Source: Galbitalea sp. SE-J8 (lineage in GTDB: Bacteria > Actinomycetota > Actinomycetes > Actinomycetales > Microbacteriaceae). Taken from it: DNA of 64,000 nucleotides. A program made the position numbers and the translations under genes. Where the stretch lies: positions 1 through 64,000 of the forward strand of contig NZ_JAUASV010000011.1 of assembly GCF_030345695.1 (NCBI RefSeq), read 5' to 3'. This document shows positions 51,128 through 59,978 of this stretch, one piece after another (position 1 is the stretch's first letter; every line of letters begins with the position of its first letter). The notes under the pieces were generated by a model. That model searched no databases and had not been told where the DNA came from. It was given only the letters and a program-made list of their open reading frames with translations.

Positions 51128-51769
51128 TCAGCTGTCGCGGCGCTCGGCCGCCGCGCGGTCCGCGCGACGCACCAGGCTCCAGGTGAGCGGCAGCAGGCCC
51201 GCCGCGACCACGGCCTTGAGCCCGTCGCCGAGCAGGAACGGGTACAGGCCGCCCGCGAGCGTGGCCTCGAGCGGATGCGGCAGCCCGAGACCGCTCAGCG
51301 CGACGAGGAGCCAGGGCAGTCCGACCGCGTAGATCACGACGGTGCCCGCGACGAAGGCGAGGAGCGTGCCGAGCGCGCGGTGATCCCACTCGCGCTGGGC
51401 GAGCCAGCCGACGAGCGCCGCCGCGAGCACGAAGCCGACGAGGTACCCGCCCGTCGGACCGGCGACGGCCGCGAGGCCCGTGAGGTGCGAGCCGTCGGCC
51501 TGCGGGGTGAACACGGGCAGTCCGACGAGGCCGAGCCCGAGGTAGAGCGCCATCGAGAGCGCGCCGCGGGCCGAGCCGAGCACCGTGCCGGCGAGCAGCA
51601 CGGCGAACGTCTGCCCGGTGAGCGGCACGGGCCACATCGGCACGCTCACCTGGGCGGCGATCGCGGTGAGACCGGCGCCGGCCGCGACGAGCACCAGGTC
51701 GGTCGCGAGCGAGCGCGAGAAGATCCGGTCGGCGAGGGTCGGGCGGCCGATGGCGAGGCTCAGGGACAC
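51128..51769 (-). CDS. bioY: Biotin transporter BioY (ECF S component)
   Basis: BioY is the biotin-binding membrane component of ECF transporters. The 213-residue protein has about six spans and the family motifs VPLTGQTFAVLLAGTVLGSARG, GPTGGYLVGFVLAA and LGDGLKAVVAAGLLP. The start is GTG 51769 with TGGAG upstream. bioM and bioN genes are not nearby; some BioY proteins use a shared energy module or act alone. It precedes the GH6 gene by 52 bp on the same strand; whether they share a transcript is unclear. Confidence 0.94.
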   Translation of the reverse strand: MSLSLAIGRPTLADRIFSRSLATDLVLVAAGAGLTAIAAQVSVPMWPVPLTGQTFAVLLAGTVLGSARGALSMALYLGLGLVGLPVFTPQADGSHLTGLAAVAGPTGGYLVGFVLAAALVGWLAQREWDHRALGTLLAFVAGTVVIYAVGLPWLLVALSGLGLPHPLEATLAGGLYPFLLGDGLKAVVAAGLLPLTWSLVRRADRAAAERRDS

Positions 51770-51780
51770 GTGCGCTCCAG

Positions 51781-51818
51781 GGAGGTCGGCGGCGAGGGGA
51801 GGTCGGCGGCGAGGGCAG
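51781..51818. repeat. Short tandem duplication upstream of bioY and the ABC-F gene
   Basis: GGAGGTCGGCGGCGAGG at 51781-51797 is repeated directly from about 51799 in the divergent gap. Confidence 0.7.
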
Positions 51819-51829
51819 GGGACTCCCGG

Positions 51830-51835
51830 TAGACT
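51830..51835 (+). promoter_or_regulatory. Candidate -10 of the ABC-F gene promoter
   Basis: TAGACT would give a leader of about 55 nt before GTG 51896. Confidence 0.4.
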
Positions 51836-51895
51836 ATCGGGGCTTCCCGCCGCTTCCGTGTTGTCGATACACGCCTGATTCATTGGACGTCCGCT

Positions 51896-53494
51896 GTGCT
51901 CGCCGTACACGCCCTCGAGATCCGCGTCGGGGCCCGGCTCCTCATGTCGGACGTCAGCTTCCAGGTCTCCCGGGGCGACAAGATCGGCCTCGTCGGCCGC
52001 AACGGCGCGGGCAAGACGACGCTCACCAAGACGCTCGCGGGGGAGACCCTGCCCACCGACGGGCGCATCGAGCGCACCGGCGAGATCGGCTACCTGCCGC
52101 AGGACCCGCGCTCCGGCGACCCGGAGATGCTCGCCCGCACGCGCATCCTCGACGCCCGCGGGCTCGGCACGCTCATGCTCTCGATGGAACGCGCGACCCT
52201 CGACATGGCGTCGACGGACGAGGCCGTGAGCGCGGCCGCCATGAAGCGCTACGGCAACCTCGAGGAGCGTTTCAGCGCCCTCGGCGGCTACGCGGCTGAG
52301 GCGGAGGCGGCGGTCATCGCGTCGAACCTGTCGCTGCCCGATCGCATCCTGGATCAGCCGCTCAAGACGCTCTCGGGTGGTCAGCGCCGCCGCATCGAGC
52401 TCGCGCGCATCCTGTTCTCGGACGCCGACACGATGATCCTCGACGAGCCGACGAACCACCTCGACGCCGACTCGATCGTCTGGCTGCGCGAGTTCCTCAA
52501 GCAGTACCAGGGCGGCGTCATCGTGATCAGCCACGACGTCGACCTCGTCGAGGAGGTCGTCAACAAGGTGTTCTACCTCGACGCGAACCGCCAGGTGCTC
52601 GACGTCTACAACATGGGCTGGAAGCACTACCTGCGGCAGCGCGAGGCGGATGAGGAGCGCCGCAAGAAGGAACGCGCGAACGTCGAGAAGAAGGCCTCCG
52701 TGCTGCAGCAGCAGGCCGCGCGGTTCGGGGCGAAGGCCACCAAGGCCGCCGCGGCGCACCAGATGGTCGCGCGCGCAGAGAAGATGCTCGCCGGGCTCGA
52801 CGAGGTGCGCCAGGTCGACCGGGTCGCGAAGCTGCGCTTCCCCGAGCCGGTGGCGTGCGGGCGCACCCCGCTCATGGGCGAGAACCTCTCGAAGAGCTAC
52901 GGGTCGCTCGAGATCTTCACGGCCGTCGACCTCGCGATCGACCGCGGCTCGAAGGTCGTCATCCTCGGCCTCAACGGCGCGGGCAAGACGACGCTGCTGC
53001 GCATCCTCGCGGGCGTGGACACGCCGGACACCGGCCGGCTCGAGCCCGGGCACGGCCTGCGCATCGGCTACTACGCCCAGGAGCACGAGCAGATCGACGT
53101 GAAGCGCACCGTGCTCGAGAACATGGTGTCCGCATCGCCGCAGCTCACCGAGACCGAGGCGCGCCGCGTGCTCGGCTCGTTCCTGTTCACGGGCGACGAC
53201 GGCTACAAGCCCGCGGGCGTGCTCTCGGGCGGCGAGAAGACCCGCCTCGCCCTCGCGATGATCGTCGTCTCGGGCGCCAACGTGCTGCTGCTCGACGAGC
53301 CGACGAACAACCTCGACCCGGCGTCGCGGGCCGAGATCCTCGACGCGCTCGCGAACTACGCCGGCGCCGTCGTGCTCGTCTCGCACGACGAGGGCGCCGT
53401 CGAGGCGCTCAATCCGGAGCGCGTGCTCGTCATGCCCGAGGGCATCGAGGACCACTGGAACGCGAGCTACCTCGACCTCATCAGCGTGAGCTGA
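51896..53494 (+). CDS. ABC-F family ATPase
   Basis: ABC-F proteins are soluble twin-ATPases that act on the ribosome. The 532-residue protein has two nucleotide-binding domains: Walker A GRNGAGKTTLTKTLAG and GLNGAGKTTLLRILAG, signatures LSGGQRRRIELARILF and LSGGEKTRLALAMIV, and Walker B TMILDEPTNHLDADS and LLLDEPTNNLDPAS. A charged linker of about 80 residues (EERRKKERANVEKKASVLQ) joins them. There are no membrane spans. The start is GTG 51896, and the frame begins directly at MLAVHALEIRVG. It may be a translation factor; a role in antibiotic resistance cannot be read from sequence. Confidence 0.93.
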   Translation: MLAVHALEIRVGARLLMSDVSFQVSRGDKIGLVGRNGAGKTTLTKTLAGETLPTDGRIERTGEIGYLPQDPRSGDPEMLARTRILDARGLGTLMLSMERATLDMASTDEAVSAAAMKRYGNLEERFSALGGYAAEAEAAVIASNLSLPDRILDQPLKTLSGGQRRRIELARILFSDADTMILDEPTNHLDADSIVWLREFLKQYQGGVIVISHDVDLVEEVVNKVFYLDANRQVLDVYNMGWKHYLRQREADEERRKKERANVEKKASVLQQQAARFGAKATKAAAAHQMVARAEKMLAGLDEVRQVDRVAKLRFPEPVACGRTPLMGENLSKSYGSLEIFTAVDLAIDRGSKVVILGLNGAGKTTLLRILAGVDTPDTGRLEPGHGLRIGYYAQEHEQIDVKRTVLENMVSASPQLTETEARRVLGSFLFTGDDGYKPAGVLSGGEKTRLALAMIVVSGANVLLLDEPTNNLDPASRAEILDALANYAGAVVLVSHDEGAVEALNPERVLVMPEGIEDHWNASYLDLISVS

Positions 53495-53497
53495 CCC

Positions 53498-53575
53498 CCG
53501 CGCGTCTTCGTCGAACGACGCGCGGCGGGGTCGGCGCATCCGCGCGGCGGGGTCGGCGCGCCCGTGCGGCGCGCC
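53498..53575. terminator. Two hairpins between convergent ABC-F and SURF1 genes
   Basis: CCGCGCGTC (53498-53506) pairs with GACGCGCGG (53517-53525), and GGCGCGCC (53555-53562) pairs with its copy at 53568-53575. An 18-bp direct repeat, GCGCGGCGGGGTCGGCGC, at 53520-53537 and 53542-53559 overlaps both. They probably terminate transcription from both sides. Confidence 0.6.
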
Positions 53576-53581
53576 CCGCCG

Positions 53582-54451
53582 TCAGCGGGCGTCGAGCAGC
53601 TCGTCCTCGATCTCCGCGTCCGAGCGATCGCGGCCGGTGCGCGGCGGGCGGCGGGGTCGGCGCGGTGCGGCGGGAGGGGCATCCGGATCGGCCGCGTCCG
53701 CCCGGCGGGCCCGGTACTCGGTGCGCAGCGCGTAGCCGAGGCCGAAGAACCCGAACAGCGCGAACACGATCCACTGGATCGCGTAGGACAGGTGCGGGCC
53801 CTCGTCGAGCGCGGGCTCGGGGGCCGGCAGCGGCCGGGTCGCGGGCGCCGGGTCCTCGGAGTCGAGCAGGCCGTACGCGCCGGTGTAGGTGTCCCGACCG
53901 AGCGCGGTCGCGATGTCGTCGAGCTCGATCGTCGGGATCTGCCCCGCGGGTGCCGTGCGACCGGCGAGCTCGGGCTCGCCCTGCTTGAGGCGCGCGACGA
54001 CCGTGACCTCGCCGCCCGGGGGAGCGGGCACGGCATCCGGAGCGTCCTGCGCGTTGCCGGACGGCACCCAGCCGCGGTCGACGACGAACACGTCGCCGTC
54101 GTCGAGCCGCAGCGGCGTGAGCACCTCGAAGCCGGGCGAGCCGTTGTACGGCCGGTTGCGCACGAGCAGCTGCTCGTCGACGAGGTAGGTGCCGCGCAGC
54201 GACACCGGCGTCCACTTCACCCCCTCGCTCCAGGCGTCGAGCGCGGGCAGCACCGAGGCGATCGCGACGGGGTCGGCGTCGTAGTTCGCCTCGATGTGCT
54301 CCACCTCGATGCGCGCCTCGTCGTTGCGCGCGAACTGCCAGCGCGACAGCAGCGCGCACGCGATCGCGAACACGATCGCCATGGCCAGGTAGCCGAACCA
54401 CCTCGGCTGCAGCGCGAATCCCCACAGCCGGGGCGCACGGATGCCGCTCAC
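53582..54451 (-). CDS. SURF1 family cytochrome oxidase assembly protein
   Basis: SURF1 aids heme insertion into cytochrome aa3 oxidase. The 289-residue protein has the expected two spans, one near the N terminus (WFGYLAMAIVFAIACALLS) and one near residue 235 (IQWIVFALFGFFGLGYAL), with the soluble domain between (LRGTYLVDEQLLVRNRPYNG, VFVVDRGWVPSG). The tail is Arg, Pro and Asp rich. The start is GTG 54451, overlapping the stop of the preceding small gene as GTGA. Confidence 0.93.
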   Translation of the reverse strand: MSGIRAPRLWGFALQPRWFGYLAMAIVFAIACALLSRWQFARNDEARIEVEHIEANYDADPVAIASVLPALDAWSEGVKWTPVSLRGTYLVDEQLLVRNRPYNGSPGFEVLTPLRLDDGDVFVVDRGWVPSGNAQDAPDAVPAPPGGEVTVVARLKQGEPELAGRTAPAGQIPTIELDDIATALGRDTYTGAYGLLDSEDPAPATRPLPAPEPALDEGPHLSYAIQWIVFALFGFFGLGYALRTEYRARRADAADPDAPPAAPRRPRRPPRTGRDRSDAEIEDELLDAR

Positions 54452-54675
54452 GGCACCCGCTCCACGGTCACGTCGAGCGGGGTCACGACCACGGGGAAGG
54501 CCCGGTTCGTGAGGTAGGCGTCGAACCAGTCGCGGTGCTCGTCGCACGCGAGCCAGACCTTGACCCGGTCGATGCCGTGGATGCGGGGGTTGCGCCAGTT
54601 GACCCGCCACGCCGGCTCGGCCGTGCAGCCGGCCCGCGAGCAGACGTCGCCGACCGCGTCGAGCTCGCCGAGCAT
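54448..54675 (-). CDS. Small Cys-rich conserved protein, zinc-ribbon-like
   Basis: The 75-residue protein has CSRAGC and later ACDEHRDW, a spacing that suggests a bound metal ion, and a conserved-looking core AEPAWRVNWRNPRIHG. Homologues in Microbacteriaceae are often labelled acetone carboxylase, but this is far too short for that enzyme and I would not transfer the name. Its ATG overlaps the DUF3099 stop and its stop overlaps the SURF1 start, so all three genes are coupled. Function unknown. Confidence 0.75.
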   Translation of the reverse strand: MLGELDAVGDVCSRAGCTAEPAWRVNWRNPRIHGIDRVKVWLACDEHRDWFDAYLTNRAFPVVVTPLDVTVERVP

Positions 54676-55016
54676 CACGCGTCCCCGCCGGACGGCGGAT
54701 CGACGACCGTGGGCCGCAGCACCGGCCGCTCGCGGTCGCCGTTCGGCTCGCGGAGCACGAGCGCCGCGTGCTCGGGCGACTCGACGTCCGCCCCGGCGCG
54801 CCGCGCTCCGTTGTTGGCGATCACGACGGCGATGTACGGCAGCACGATGGCCGCGATCACGACGACGACGAGCCACCAGTCGTGCACGAAGAACAGGAGG
54901 CCGAAGCACACCATCCGGATGCTCATCGCGATCGTGTAGCGCAGCATCCGTCGCCGGCGCTCGGCGTCGGGGGACTCCTCGATCGACGTGATCGACTGCA
55001 CGCGTGCCCTGCTCAT
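54675..55016 (-). CDS. DUF3099 membrane protein
   Basis: This 113-residue actinobacterial protein has two adjacent hydrophobic spans (IAMSIRMVCFGLLFFVHDW and LVVVVIAAIVLPYIAVVIA) after a conserved N terminus with VQSITSIEESP. The C-terminal third is polar. It is the first gene of the DUF3099, small Cys-rich, SURF1 set and is divergent from fabG by 100 bp. A short direct repeat, GCTCATGCCCG, lies over and just before its start. Function unknown. Confidence 0.85.
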   Translation of the reverse strand: MSRARVQSITSIEESPDAERRRRMLRYTIAMSIRMVCFGLLFFVHDWWLVVVVIAAIVLPYIAVVIANNGARRAGADVESPEHAALVLREPNGDRERPVLRPTVVDPPSGGDA

Positions 55017-55104
55017 GCCCGCACGCTCATGCCCGTATCACTCCCCGTCCGCACCGCCGCAGCGGTGGCCGTCCGGTCTCCATGGTACGTCTCCGCGGCG
55101 TCGA

Positions 55105-55110
55105 TAGGCT
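55105..55110 (+). promoter_or_regulatory. -10 element of leaderless fabG promoter
   Basis: TAGGCT ends 6 nt before ATG 55117. Confidence 0.55.
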
Positions 55111-55116
55111 GGCCGG

Positions 55117-55827
55117 ATGACCCAGCAGCGCACCGTCGTCGTCACCGGAGGCAACCGCGGAATCGGCCGCGCCATCGCGGAGGAGTTCGTGGCGCTCGGT
55201 CACCGCGTCGCGGTCACGGCACGCAGCGGCGGGGGCCCCGAGGGCACGCTCACGGTGCGCGCCGAGATGACGGATGCCGCGAGCATCGACGCCGCGTTCG
55301 CCGAGATCGAGGCCGCGCTCGGTCCCGTCGAGGTGGTCGTGGCGAACGCCGGCATCACGCGCGACACGCTGCTGCTGCGCATGTCGGAGGAGGACTTCAC
55401 CGACGTCGTCGACACGAACCTCGGCGGCGCGTTCCGCGTCGTGAAGCGCGCCTCGAAGGGCATGCTGAAGGCCCGGTTCGGCCGCGTCGTGCTCATCTCG
55501 AGCGTCGTGGGCCTGTACGGCAGCGCCGGCCAGATCAACTACTCGGCCTCGAAGTCCGCGCTCGTCGGCTTCGCCCGCTCGCTCACCCGCGAGCTCGGCG
55601 CGCGGGGCATCACGGCGAACGTCGTCGCCCCGGGCTTCATCGAGACCGACATGACCGCGGCGCTGCCGGAGGAGCAGCAGGCCGAGTACAAGCGGGCGAT
55701 CCCCGCGGCGCGCTACGGCTCGGCGGCCGAGGTCGCGAAGGCCGTGACCTGGCTCGCGAGCGACGATGCCGCCTACATCTCGGGCGCGGTCATCCCGGTC
55801 GACGGCGGCCTCGGCATGGGCCACTGA
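55117..55827 (+). CDS. fabG: 3-oxoacyl-ACP reductase FabG-like short-chain dehydrogenase
   Basis: The 236-residue SDR enzyme has the cofactor motif VTGGNRGIGRAIAEEF, VVANAGITRD, the catalytic Ser-Tyr-Lys (ISSVVGLYGSAG and YSASKSALVGFAR) and the late NVVAPGFIETDMT. It matches the FabG group that reduces 3-oxoacyl-ACP in fatty acid synthesis. No other fab genes are close by, so the exact substrate is less certain than the family. Its stop is 24 bp before a 74-bp palindrome. Confidence 0.9.
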   Translation: MTQQRTVVVTGGNRGIGRAIAEEFVALGHRVAVTARSGGGPEGTLTVRAEMTDAASIDAAFAEIEAALGPVEVVVANAGITRDTLLLRMSEEDFTDVVDTNLGGAFRVVKRASKGMLKARFGRVVLISSVVGLYGSAGQINYSASKSALVGFARSLTRELGARGITANVVAPGFIETDMTAALPEEQQAEYKRAIPAARYGSAAEVAKAVTWLASDDAAYISGAVIPVDGGLGMGH

Positions 55828-55850
55828 TCCGCCGCACCTCCCCGCCCTTC

Positions 55851-55924
55851 CCCGTGTGAGGACGTTTTGCGCGCGTGAGGACGGCCCGGGCCGTCCTCAC
55901 GCGCGCAAAACGTCCTCACACGGG
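55851..55924. terminator. 74-bp perfect palindrome between fabG and serB
   Basis: The two 37-bp arms (55851-55887 and 55888-55924) are exact inverted copies with no spacer. Each arm contains two GTGAGGACG motifs separated by TTTTGCGCGC. The right arm includes the serB stop codon, so the left arm is an inverted copy of the serB 3' end. It lies between convergent genes and would give a very stable hairpin from either side, so a bidirectional terminator is likely. Confidence 0.9.
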
Positions 55925-56581
55925 AAAGGAGGAGGGGAGGGCGGGGCGGCCGAGGCCGAGCAGCGGCAGCACGAGCGAGAGGTCGCGCTCGTCGAGCAGC
56001 ACGTCGGCCCGCTGCCGCACGGGCGCCTTCGCGTCGAACCCGACCGACAGACCGGCCTCCGCCATCATGACGAGGTCGTTGGCGCCGTCGCCGATCGCGA
56101 TCGTGCCGAGCGACGGGATGCCGGCGTCCGCGGCCCAGGCGCGGAGCGCATCCGCCTTCGCCTTCGCGTCCACGATCGGCCCGTCCACGCGTCCGGTGAG
56201 GCGGCCGTCGGCCACCTCGAGCCGGTTCGCCCGCCAGGCGTCGAGGCCGAGGCGCTCGGCGAGCGGGTCGAGGATCTCGTGGAAGCCGCCCGAGACGACG
56301 GCGACGCGACCGCCCGCGGCATGCACGCCGGCGACGAGCTCCGGGACGCCGCGGGTCACCGTGACGCGCTCGCGCACGTCCGCGAGCACCGCGGCGTCGA
56401 GGCCCGCGAGCGTCGCGACCCGCTCGCGCAGGCTCGCCGCGAAGTCGAGCTCCCCGTTCATGGCGCGCGCCGTGACCGCCGCGACCTCCTCGCGCGTGCC
56501 GGCGGCATCCGCGATGAGCTCGATCACCTCGTTCTCGATGAGCGTCGAGTCGACGTCGAGGACTACGAGGAATGCGGGCAT
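55916..56581 (-). CDS. serB: Phosphoserine phosphatase
   Basis: SerB makes L-serine from phosphoserine. The 221-residue HAD-family protein has the nucleophile motif VVLDVDSTLIENEV, VAVVSGGFHEILDPLA and the metal-binding IAIGDGANDLVMMAEAG. It lacks the N-terminal ACT domains found in mycobacterial SerB2. The start is ATG 56581 with GAGGAAGG about 11 nt upstream. Its last two codons and stop lie inside the 74-bp palindrome. Confidence 0.95.
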   Translation of the reverse strand: MPAFLVVLDVDSTLIENEVIELIADAAGTREEVAAVTARAMNGELDFAASLRERVATLAGLDAAVLADVRERVTVTRGVPELVAGVHAAGGRVAVVSGGFHEILDPLAERLGLDAWRANRLEVADGRLTGRVDGPIVDAKAKADALRAWAADAGIPSLGTIAIGDGANDLVMMAEAGLSVGFDAKAPVRQRADVLLDERDLSLVLPLLGLGRPALPSSFPV

Positions 56582-56623
56582 GGGCGGGCGGGGCCTTCCT
56601 CGAGTTCGCGACGCGCGAGACGC

Positions 56624-57862
56624 TTAGCTGACGTGCACGCCCTTGCCGACGACGGTGATGCCCGACTCGGTGACGGTGAAGCCGCGGGCCCGGTCGGCGT
56701 CGTGGTCGACACCCACCGTCGCACCCTCGGCGATGACGACGTCCTTGTCGAGGATAGCCTTGCGCACCACCGCGTTCGGGGCGATCCGCGCGCGCTCGAA
56801 GATGATCGAGTCCACGACCATCGCGCCCGACTCGACGGTCGTCCACGGGCCGATGACGCTGCGCTCGATGTGCGCCCCCTGCAGCACCGTGCCGAGCGAG
56901 ACGATCGAGTCGATCATCGTGCCGAGGTAGCCGCGCGCGTCGCGCACGAACTTCGCCGGCGGCGAGTTGAGCTGCTGCGAGTAGATCGGCCACTCGCCGT
57001 TGTAGAGGTTGAAGACCGGCAGCGCCGCGATGAGGTCCTGGTGCGCCTCGAAGAACGACTCGATCGTGCCCACATCGCGCCAGTAGAACTTGTCGCGCTC
57101 GGTCGAGCCGGGCACCTCGTTGCGGTTGAGGTCGTAGACGCCGGCACCGCCGCGACTCACGAAGTCGGGCACGATGTCGCCGCCCATGTCGTGGTTCGAG
57201 TCGCTGCGCTCGCCGTCCCGGATGACGGCGTCGATGAGCACGTCGGCGTCGAAGACGTAGTTGCCCATCGACGCGAGCACCTCGTCGGGGGAGTCGGCGA
57301 GCCCGATCGGCTTCTTCGGCTTCTCGTGGAACGCCTTGATGAGCGTCGGGTCCGACTCGTCGAGCTCGATGACGCCGAACTGGTCGGCGAGCGAGATGGG
57401 CTGACGGATGGCGGCGACCGTGAGCCCGCGCCCCGACTCGACGTGCGCCGCGATCATCTGCTCGAAGTCCATCCGGTAGACGTGGTCGGCGCCGACCACG
57501 ACCACGATGTCGGGCTTCTCGTCGCGCAGCAGGTTGAGGCTCTGCAGGATCGCGTCCGCGCTGCCGGTGTACCAGCGCTTGCCGAGGCGCTGCTGCGCGG
57601 GCACCGACGCGACGTAGGCGTTCAGGATGCCGGACAGTCGCCAGGTCTCGGCGATGTGCCGGTCGAGACTGTGCGACTTGTACTGGGTCAGCACGACGAT
57701 CTTCGTGAGTCCCGAGTTGATGAGATTCGACAGGGCGAAATCGACCAGTCGGTAGCCGCCGCCGAACGGGACGGCGGGTTTGGCACGGTCGGCCGTGAGC
57801 GGCATCAGGCGCTTGCCCTCTCCGCCGGCGAGGACGATGCCGAAGATCTTCTTCGATGCCAT
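56624..57862 (-). CDS. glgC: Glucose-1-phosphate adenylyltransferase
   Basis: GlgC makes ADP-glucose for glycogen. The 412-residue protein has [40 protein letters not shown], the [13 protein letters not shown] motif and a C-terminal beta-helix region. ATG 57862 is chosen because -10 TAAAGT ends 6 nt before it; an in-frame GTG at 57868 would overlap the transcription start. It is divergent from glgA with only 48 bp between the starts. Confidence 0.97.
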   Translation of the reverse strand: MASKKIFGIVLAGGEGKRLMPLTADRAKPAVPFGGGYRLVDFALSNLINSGLTKIVVLTQYKSHSLDRHIAETWRLSGILNAYVASVPAQQRLGKRWYTGSADAILQSLNLLRDEKPDIVVVVGADHVYRMDFEQMIAAHVESGRGLTVAAIRQPISLADQFGVIELDESDPTLIKAFHEKPKKPIGLADSPDEVLASMGNYVFDADVLIDAVIRDGERSDSNHDMGGDIVPDFVSRGGAGVYDLNRNEVPGSTERDKFYWRDVGTIESFFEAHQDLIAALPVFNLYNGEWPIYSQQLNSPPAKFVRDARGYLGTMIDSIVSLGTVLQGAHIERSVIGPWTTVESGAMVVDSIIFERARIAPNAVVRKAILDKDVVIAEGATVGVDHDADRARGFTVTESGITVVGKGVHVS

Positions 57863-57868
57863 GAGCAC

Positions 57869-57874
57869 ACTTTA
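57869..57874 (-). promoter_or_regulatory. -10 element of leaderless glgC promoter
   Basis: TAAAGT on the minus strand ends 6 nt before ATG 57862. It decides the start over the upstream GTG. Confidence 0.6.
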
Positions 57875-57896
57875 GGGCCGCGCGGGAACTCTGCTG

Positions 57897-57902
57897 TACC
57901 TT
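57897..57902 (+). promoter_or_regulatory. -10 element of glgA promoter
   Basis: TACCTT ends 8 nt before ATG 57911, so the leader is only about 1-2 nt. The glgC and glgA promoters are back to back, with -10 elements 22 bp apart. Confidence 0.5.
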
Positions 57903-57910
57903 CGGGAAAC

Positions 57911-59095
57911 ATGCGCGTCGATGTGATCAGCCGCGAGTATCCACCCGAGGTGTACGGCGGCGCCGGCGTGCACGTGACGGAGCTCGTGAGGGCCCTCCGG
58001 AACGACGACCTCGAGGTCGTCGTGCGGGCGTTCGGCGCCCCGCGCGACGAGCCCGGCGTGTTCTCCTACGGGGTGCCGGCCGAGCTGTCCGGCGCCAACC
58101 CCGCGCTCACGACGCTCGGCACCGACCTGACCATCGCCCGGGATGTCGCGGGCGCCGACCTGGTGCACTCGCACACCTGGTACGCCAACGCGGCCGGACA
58201 CGTGGCGTCGCTGCTGCACGGCATCCCGCACGTCGTCACGGCGCACAGCCTCGAGCCGCTGCGTCCGTGGAAGGCCGAGCAGCTCGGCGGCGGCTACCGC
58301 CTCTCCAGCTGGATCGAGTCGGCGGCGTTCGCGGGGGCGGCATCCGTCATCGCGGTGAGCCACGGGATGCGGCGCGACATCCTGCGCGCCTACCCGTTCC
58401 TCGACGAGGAGCGCGTGCAGGTCGTGCACAACGGCATCGACCTGGAGCGCTGGGTGCCGACGCACGACCCGGAGCTGGTGCGCTCGTTCGGCATCGACCC
58501 CGACCGGCCCTCGGTCGTCTTCGTCGGGCGCATCACCCGGCAGAAGGGCCTGCCCTACCTGCTGCGCGCCGCGGCCCTGCTGCCGCCCGACGTGCAGCTC
58601 GTGCTGTGCGCGGGCGCACCCGACACCCCCGAGATCCTCGCCGAGGTGCAGGGGCTCGTGCGCGACCTGCAGCGGCAGCGCTCGGGCGTCGTCTGGATCG
58701 AGCGTCTGCTGCCGCAGCACGAGCTCGCCGCGATCCTCTCGAGCGCGACGACGTTCGTGTGCCCGAGCGTGTACGAGCCGCTCGGCATCGTCAACCTCGA
58801 GGCGATGGCGTGCGGCGCACCCGTCGTGGGCACGGCGACCGGCGGCATCCCCGAGGTCGTCGCCGACGGCGTCACGGGACGCCTCGTGCCCATCGACCAG
58901 ATGCAGGACGGCACCGGCACGCCCACCGACCCGGAGCGCTTCGTCGCGGATCTCGCGCGCACCCTCACCGAGGTCGTCGCGGATCCGGATGCCGCGCGCG
59001 CGCTGGGACGCGCGGGTCGCGACCGCGCCGAGCGCGAGTTCGGCTGGGACCGCATCGCCGAGCGCACCGAGGCGATCTACCGCTCGCTCGTGTGA
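57911..59095 (+). CDS. glgA: Glycogen synthase, actinobacterial GT4 type
   Basis: This enzyme extends alpha-1,4-glucan or makes maltose 1-phosphate from ADP-glucose, as shown for mycobacterial GlgA/GlgM relatives. The 394-residue GT4 protein has REYPPEVYGGAGVHVTELV, VVHNGIDLERWVPTHDPE, FVGRITRQKGLPYLL and the nucleotide-sugar motif CPSVYEPLGIVNLEAMACG. Its place opposite glgC supports ADP-glucose as donor. Whether glycogen or maltose 1-phosphate is the main product cannot be told; the treS gene at the window end makes the latter route worth considering. Confidence 0.93.
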   Translation: MRVDVISREYPPEVYGGAGVHVTELVRALRNDDLEVVVRAFGAPRDEPGVFSYGVPAELSGANPALTTLGTDLTIARDVAGADLVHSHTWYANAAGHVASLLHGIPHVVTAHSLEPLRPWKAEQLGGGYRLSSWIESAAFAGAASVIAVSHGMRRDILRAYPFLDEERVQVVHNGIDLERWVPTHDPELVRSFGIDPDRPSVVFVGRITRQKGLPYLLRAAALLPPDVQLVLCAGAPDTPEILAEVQGLVRDLQRQRSGVVWIERLLPQHELAAILSSATTFVCPSVYEPLGIVNLEAMACGAPVVGTATGGIPEVVADGVTGRLVPIDQMQDGTGTPTDPERFVADLARTLTEVVADPDAARALGRAGRDRAEREFGWDRIAERTEAIYRSLV

Positions 59096-59131
59096 GCCCG
59101 GGCGGGCCCGCCCGGGCATCCGTTCGATCGC

Positions 59132-59137
59132 TAGGCT
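59132..59137 (+). promoter_or_regulatory. -10 element before the orphan ABC ATPase gene
   Basis: TAGGCT ends 9 nt before ATG 59147, so the leader is at most a few nt. Confidence 0.45.
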
Positions 59138-59146
59138 GGGCTCACC

Positions 59147-59929
59147 ATGGCTAGCGTTCTCGAGTTCACCGACGTCTCGATCGTGCGCGAGGGCACGCCC
59201 ATCCTCGACCACGTCACGTGGTCGGTCGCCGATGACGAGCGCTGGGTGGTGCTCGGCCCGAACGGCGCCGGCAAGACCTCGCTGCTGCAGCTCGCGGGCA
59301 CCGTCGGACACCCGACGTCGGGATCCGTGCGCGTGCTCGACGAGGGCCTCGGCCGCACGGACGTGTTCGAGCTGCGCCCGCGCATCGGCTTCGCGTCGAG
59401 CGCGCTCGCCCGACGGTTCCAGCGCGATGAGACCGTGCTCGACACGGTCATGACGGCGGCCTACTCGGTCACCGGCCGGTGGAACGAGGAGTACGAGGAC
59501 CTCGACGTGCGCCGCGCCCGCCGGGTGCTCGCCGAGTGGCACCTCGACCACCTCGAGAACCGCCTGTTCGGCACGCTCAGCGACGGCGAGCAGAAGCGCG
59601 TGCAGATCGCCCGCGCCGTGATGACCGATCCGGAGCTGCTGCTGCTCGACGAGCCGGCCGCGAGCCTCGACCTGGGTGCGCGCGAGGAGCTGCTGCAGCT
59701 GCTCACGGGCTACGCGGGGGAGCCCGGTGCGCCCGCGATCGTCATGGTCACGCACCACGTCGAGGAGATCCCGGTCGGGTTCACCCACGCCCTGCTGCTC
59801 GGCAACGGGCGAGTCGTCGCCTCGGGTCCGATCGCCGAGGTGGTCACGGCCGCGACGCTCAGCGACGTGTTCGGCCTGCCGCTCGAGGTCACCGCGGTCG
59901 ACGGCCGCTTCTCGGCTCGCGCCGCCTGA
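59147..59929 (+). CDS. Orphan ABC transporter ATP-binding protein
   Basis: The 260-residue ATPase has Walker A LGPNGAGKTSLLQLAG, Walker B ELLLLDEPAASLDLGARE and the H loop VMVTHHVEEIP. The signature reads LSDGEQKRVQIAR rather than LSGGQ. No permease or binding-protein gene lies beside it, so its partner is unknown. It resembles the ModF/iron-type single ATPases. Confidence 0.88.
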   Translation: MASVLEFTDVSIVREGTPILDHVTWSVADDERWVVLGPNGAGKTSLLQLAGTVGHPTSGSVRVLDEGLGRTDVFELRPRIGFASSALARRFQRDETVLDTVMTAAYSVTGRWNEEYEDLDVRRARRVLAEWHLDHLENRLFGTLSDGEQKRVQIARAVMTDPELLLLDEPAASLDLGAREELLQLLTGYAGEPGAPAIVMVTHHVEEIPVGFTHALLLGNGRVVASGPIAEVVTAATLSDVFGLPLEVTAVDGRFSARAA

Positions 59930-59972
59930 GCGCCGAGGCGCGTCGCCCGTTCCCGGGCGGCGCTCGCTCTGA

Positions 59973-59978
59973 TAGACT
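59973..59978 (+). promoter_or_regulatory. Candidate -10 of rpmE2 promoter
   Basis: TAGACT would give a leader of about 70 nt before rpmE2. I see no Zur-type operator. Confidence 0.45.

Noticed and set aside
54448-54675. Annotation of the small Cys-rich protein as acetone carboxylase
   Set aside because: The protein has 75 residues with no carboxylase domain; the name would be an inherited error.
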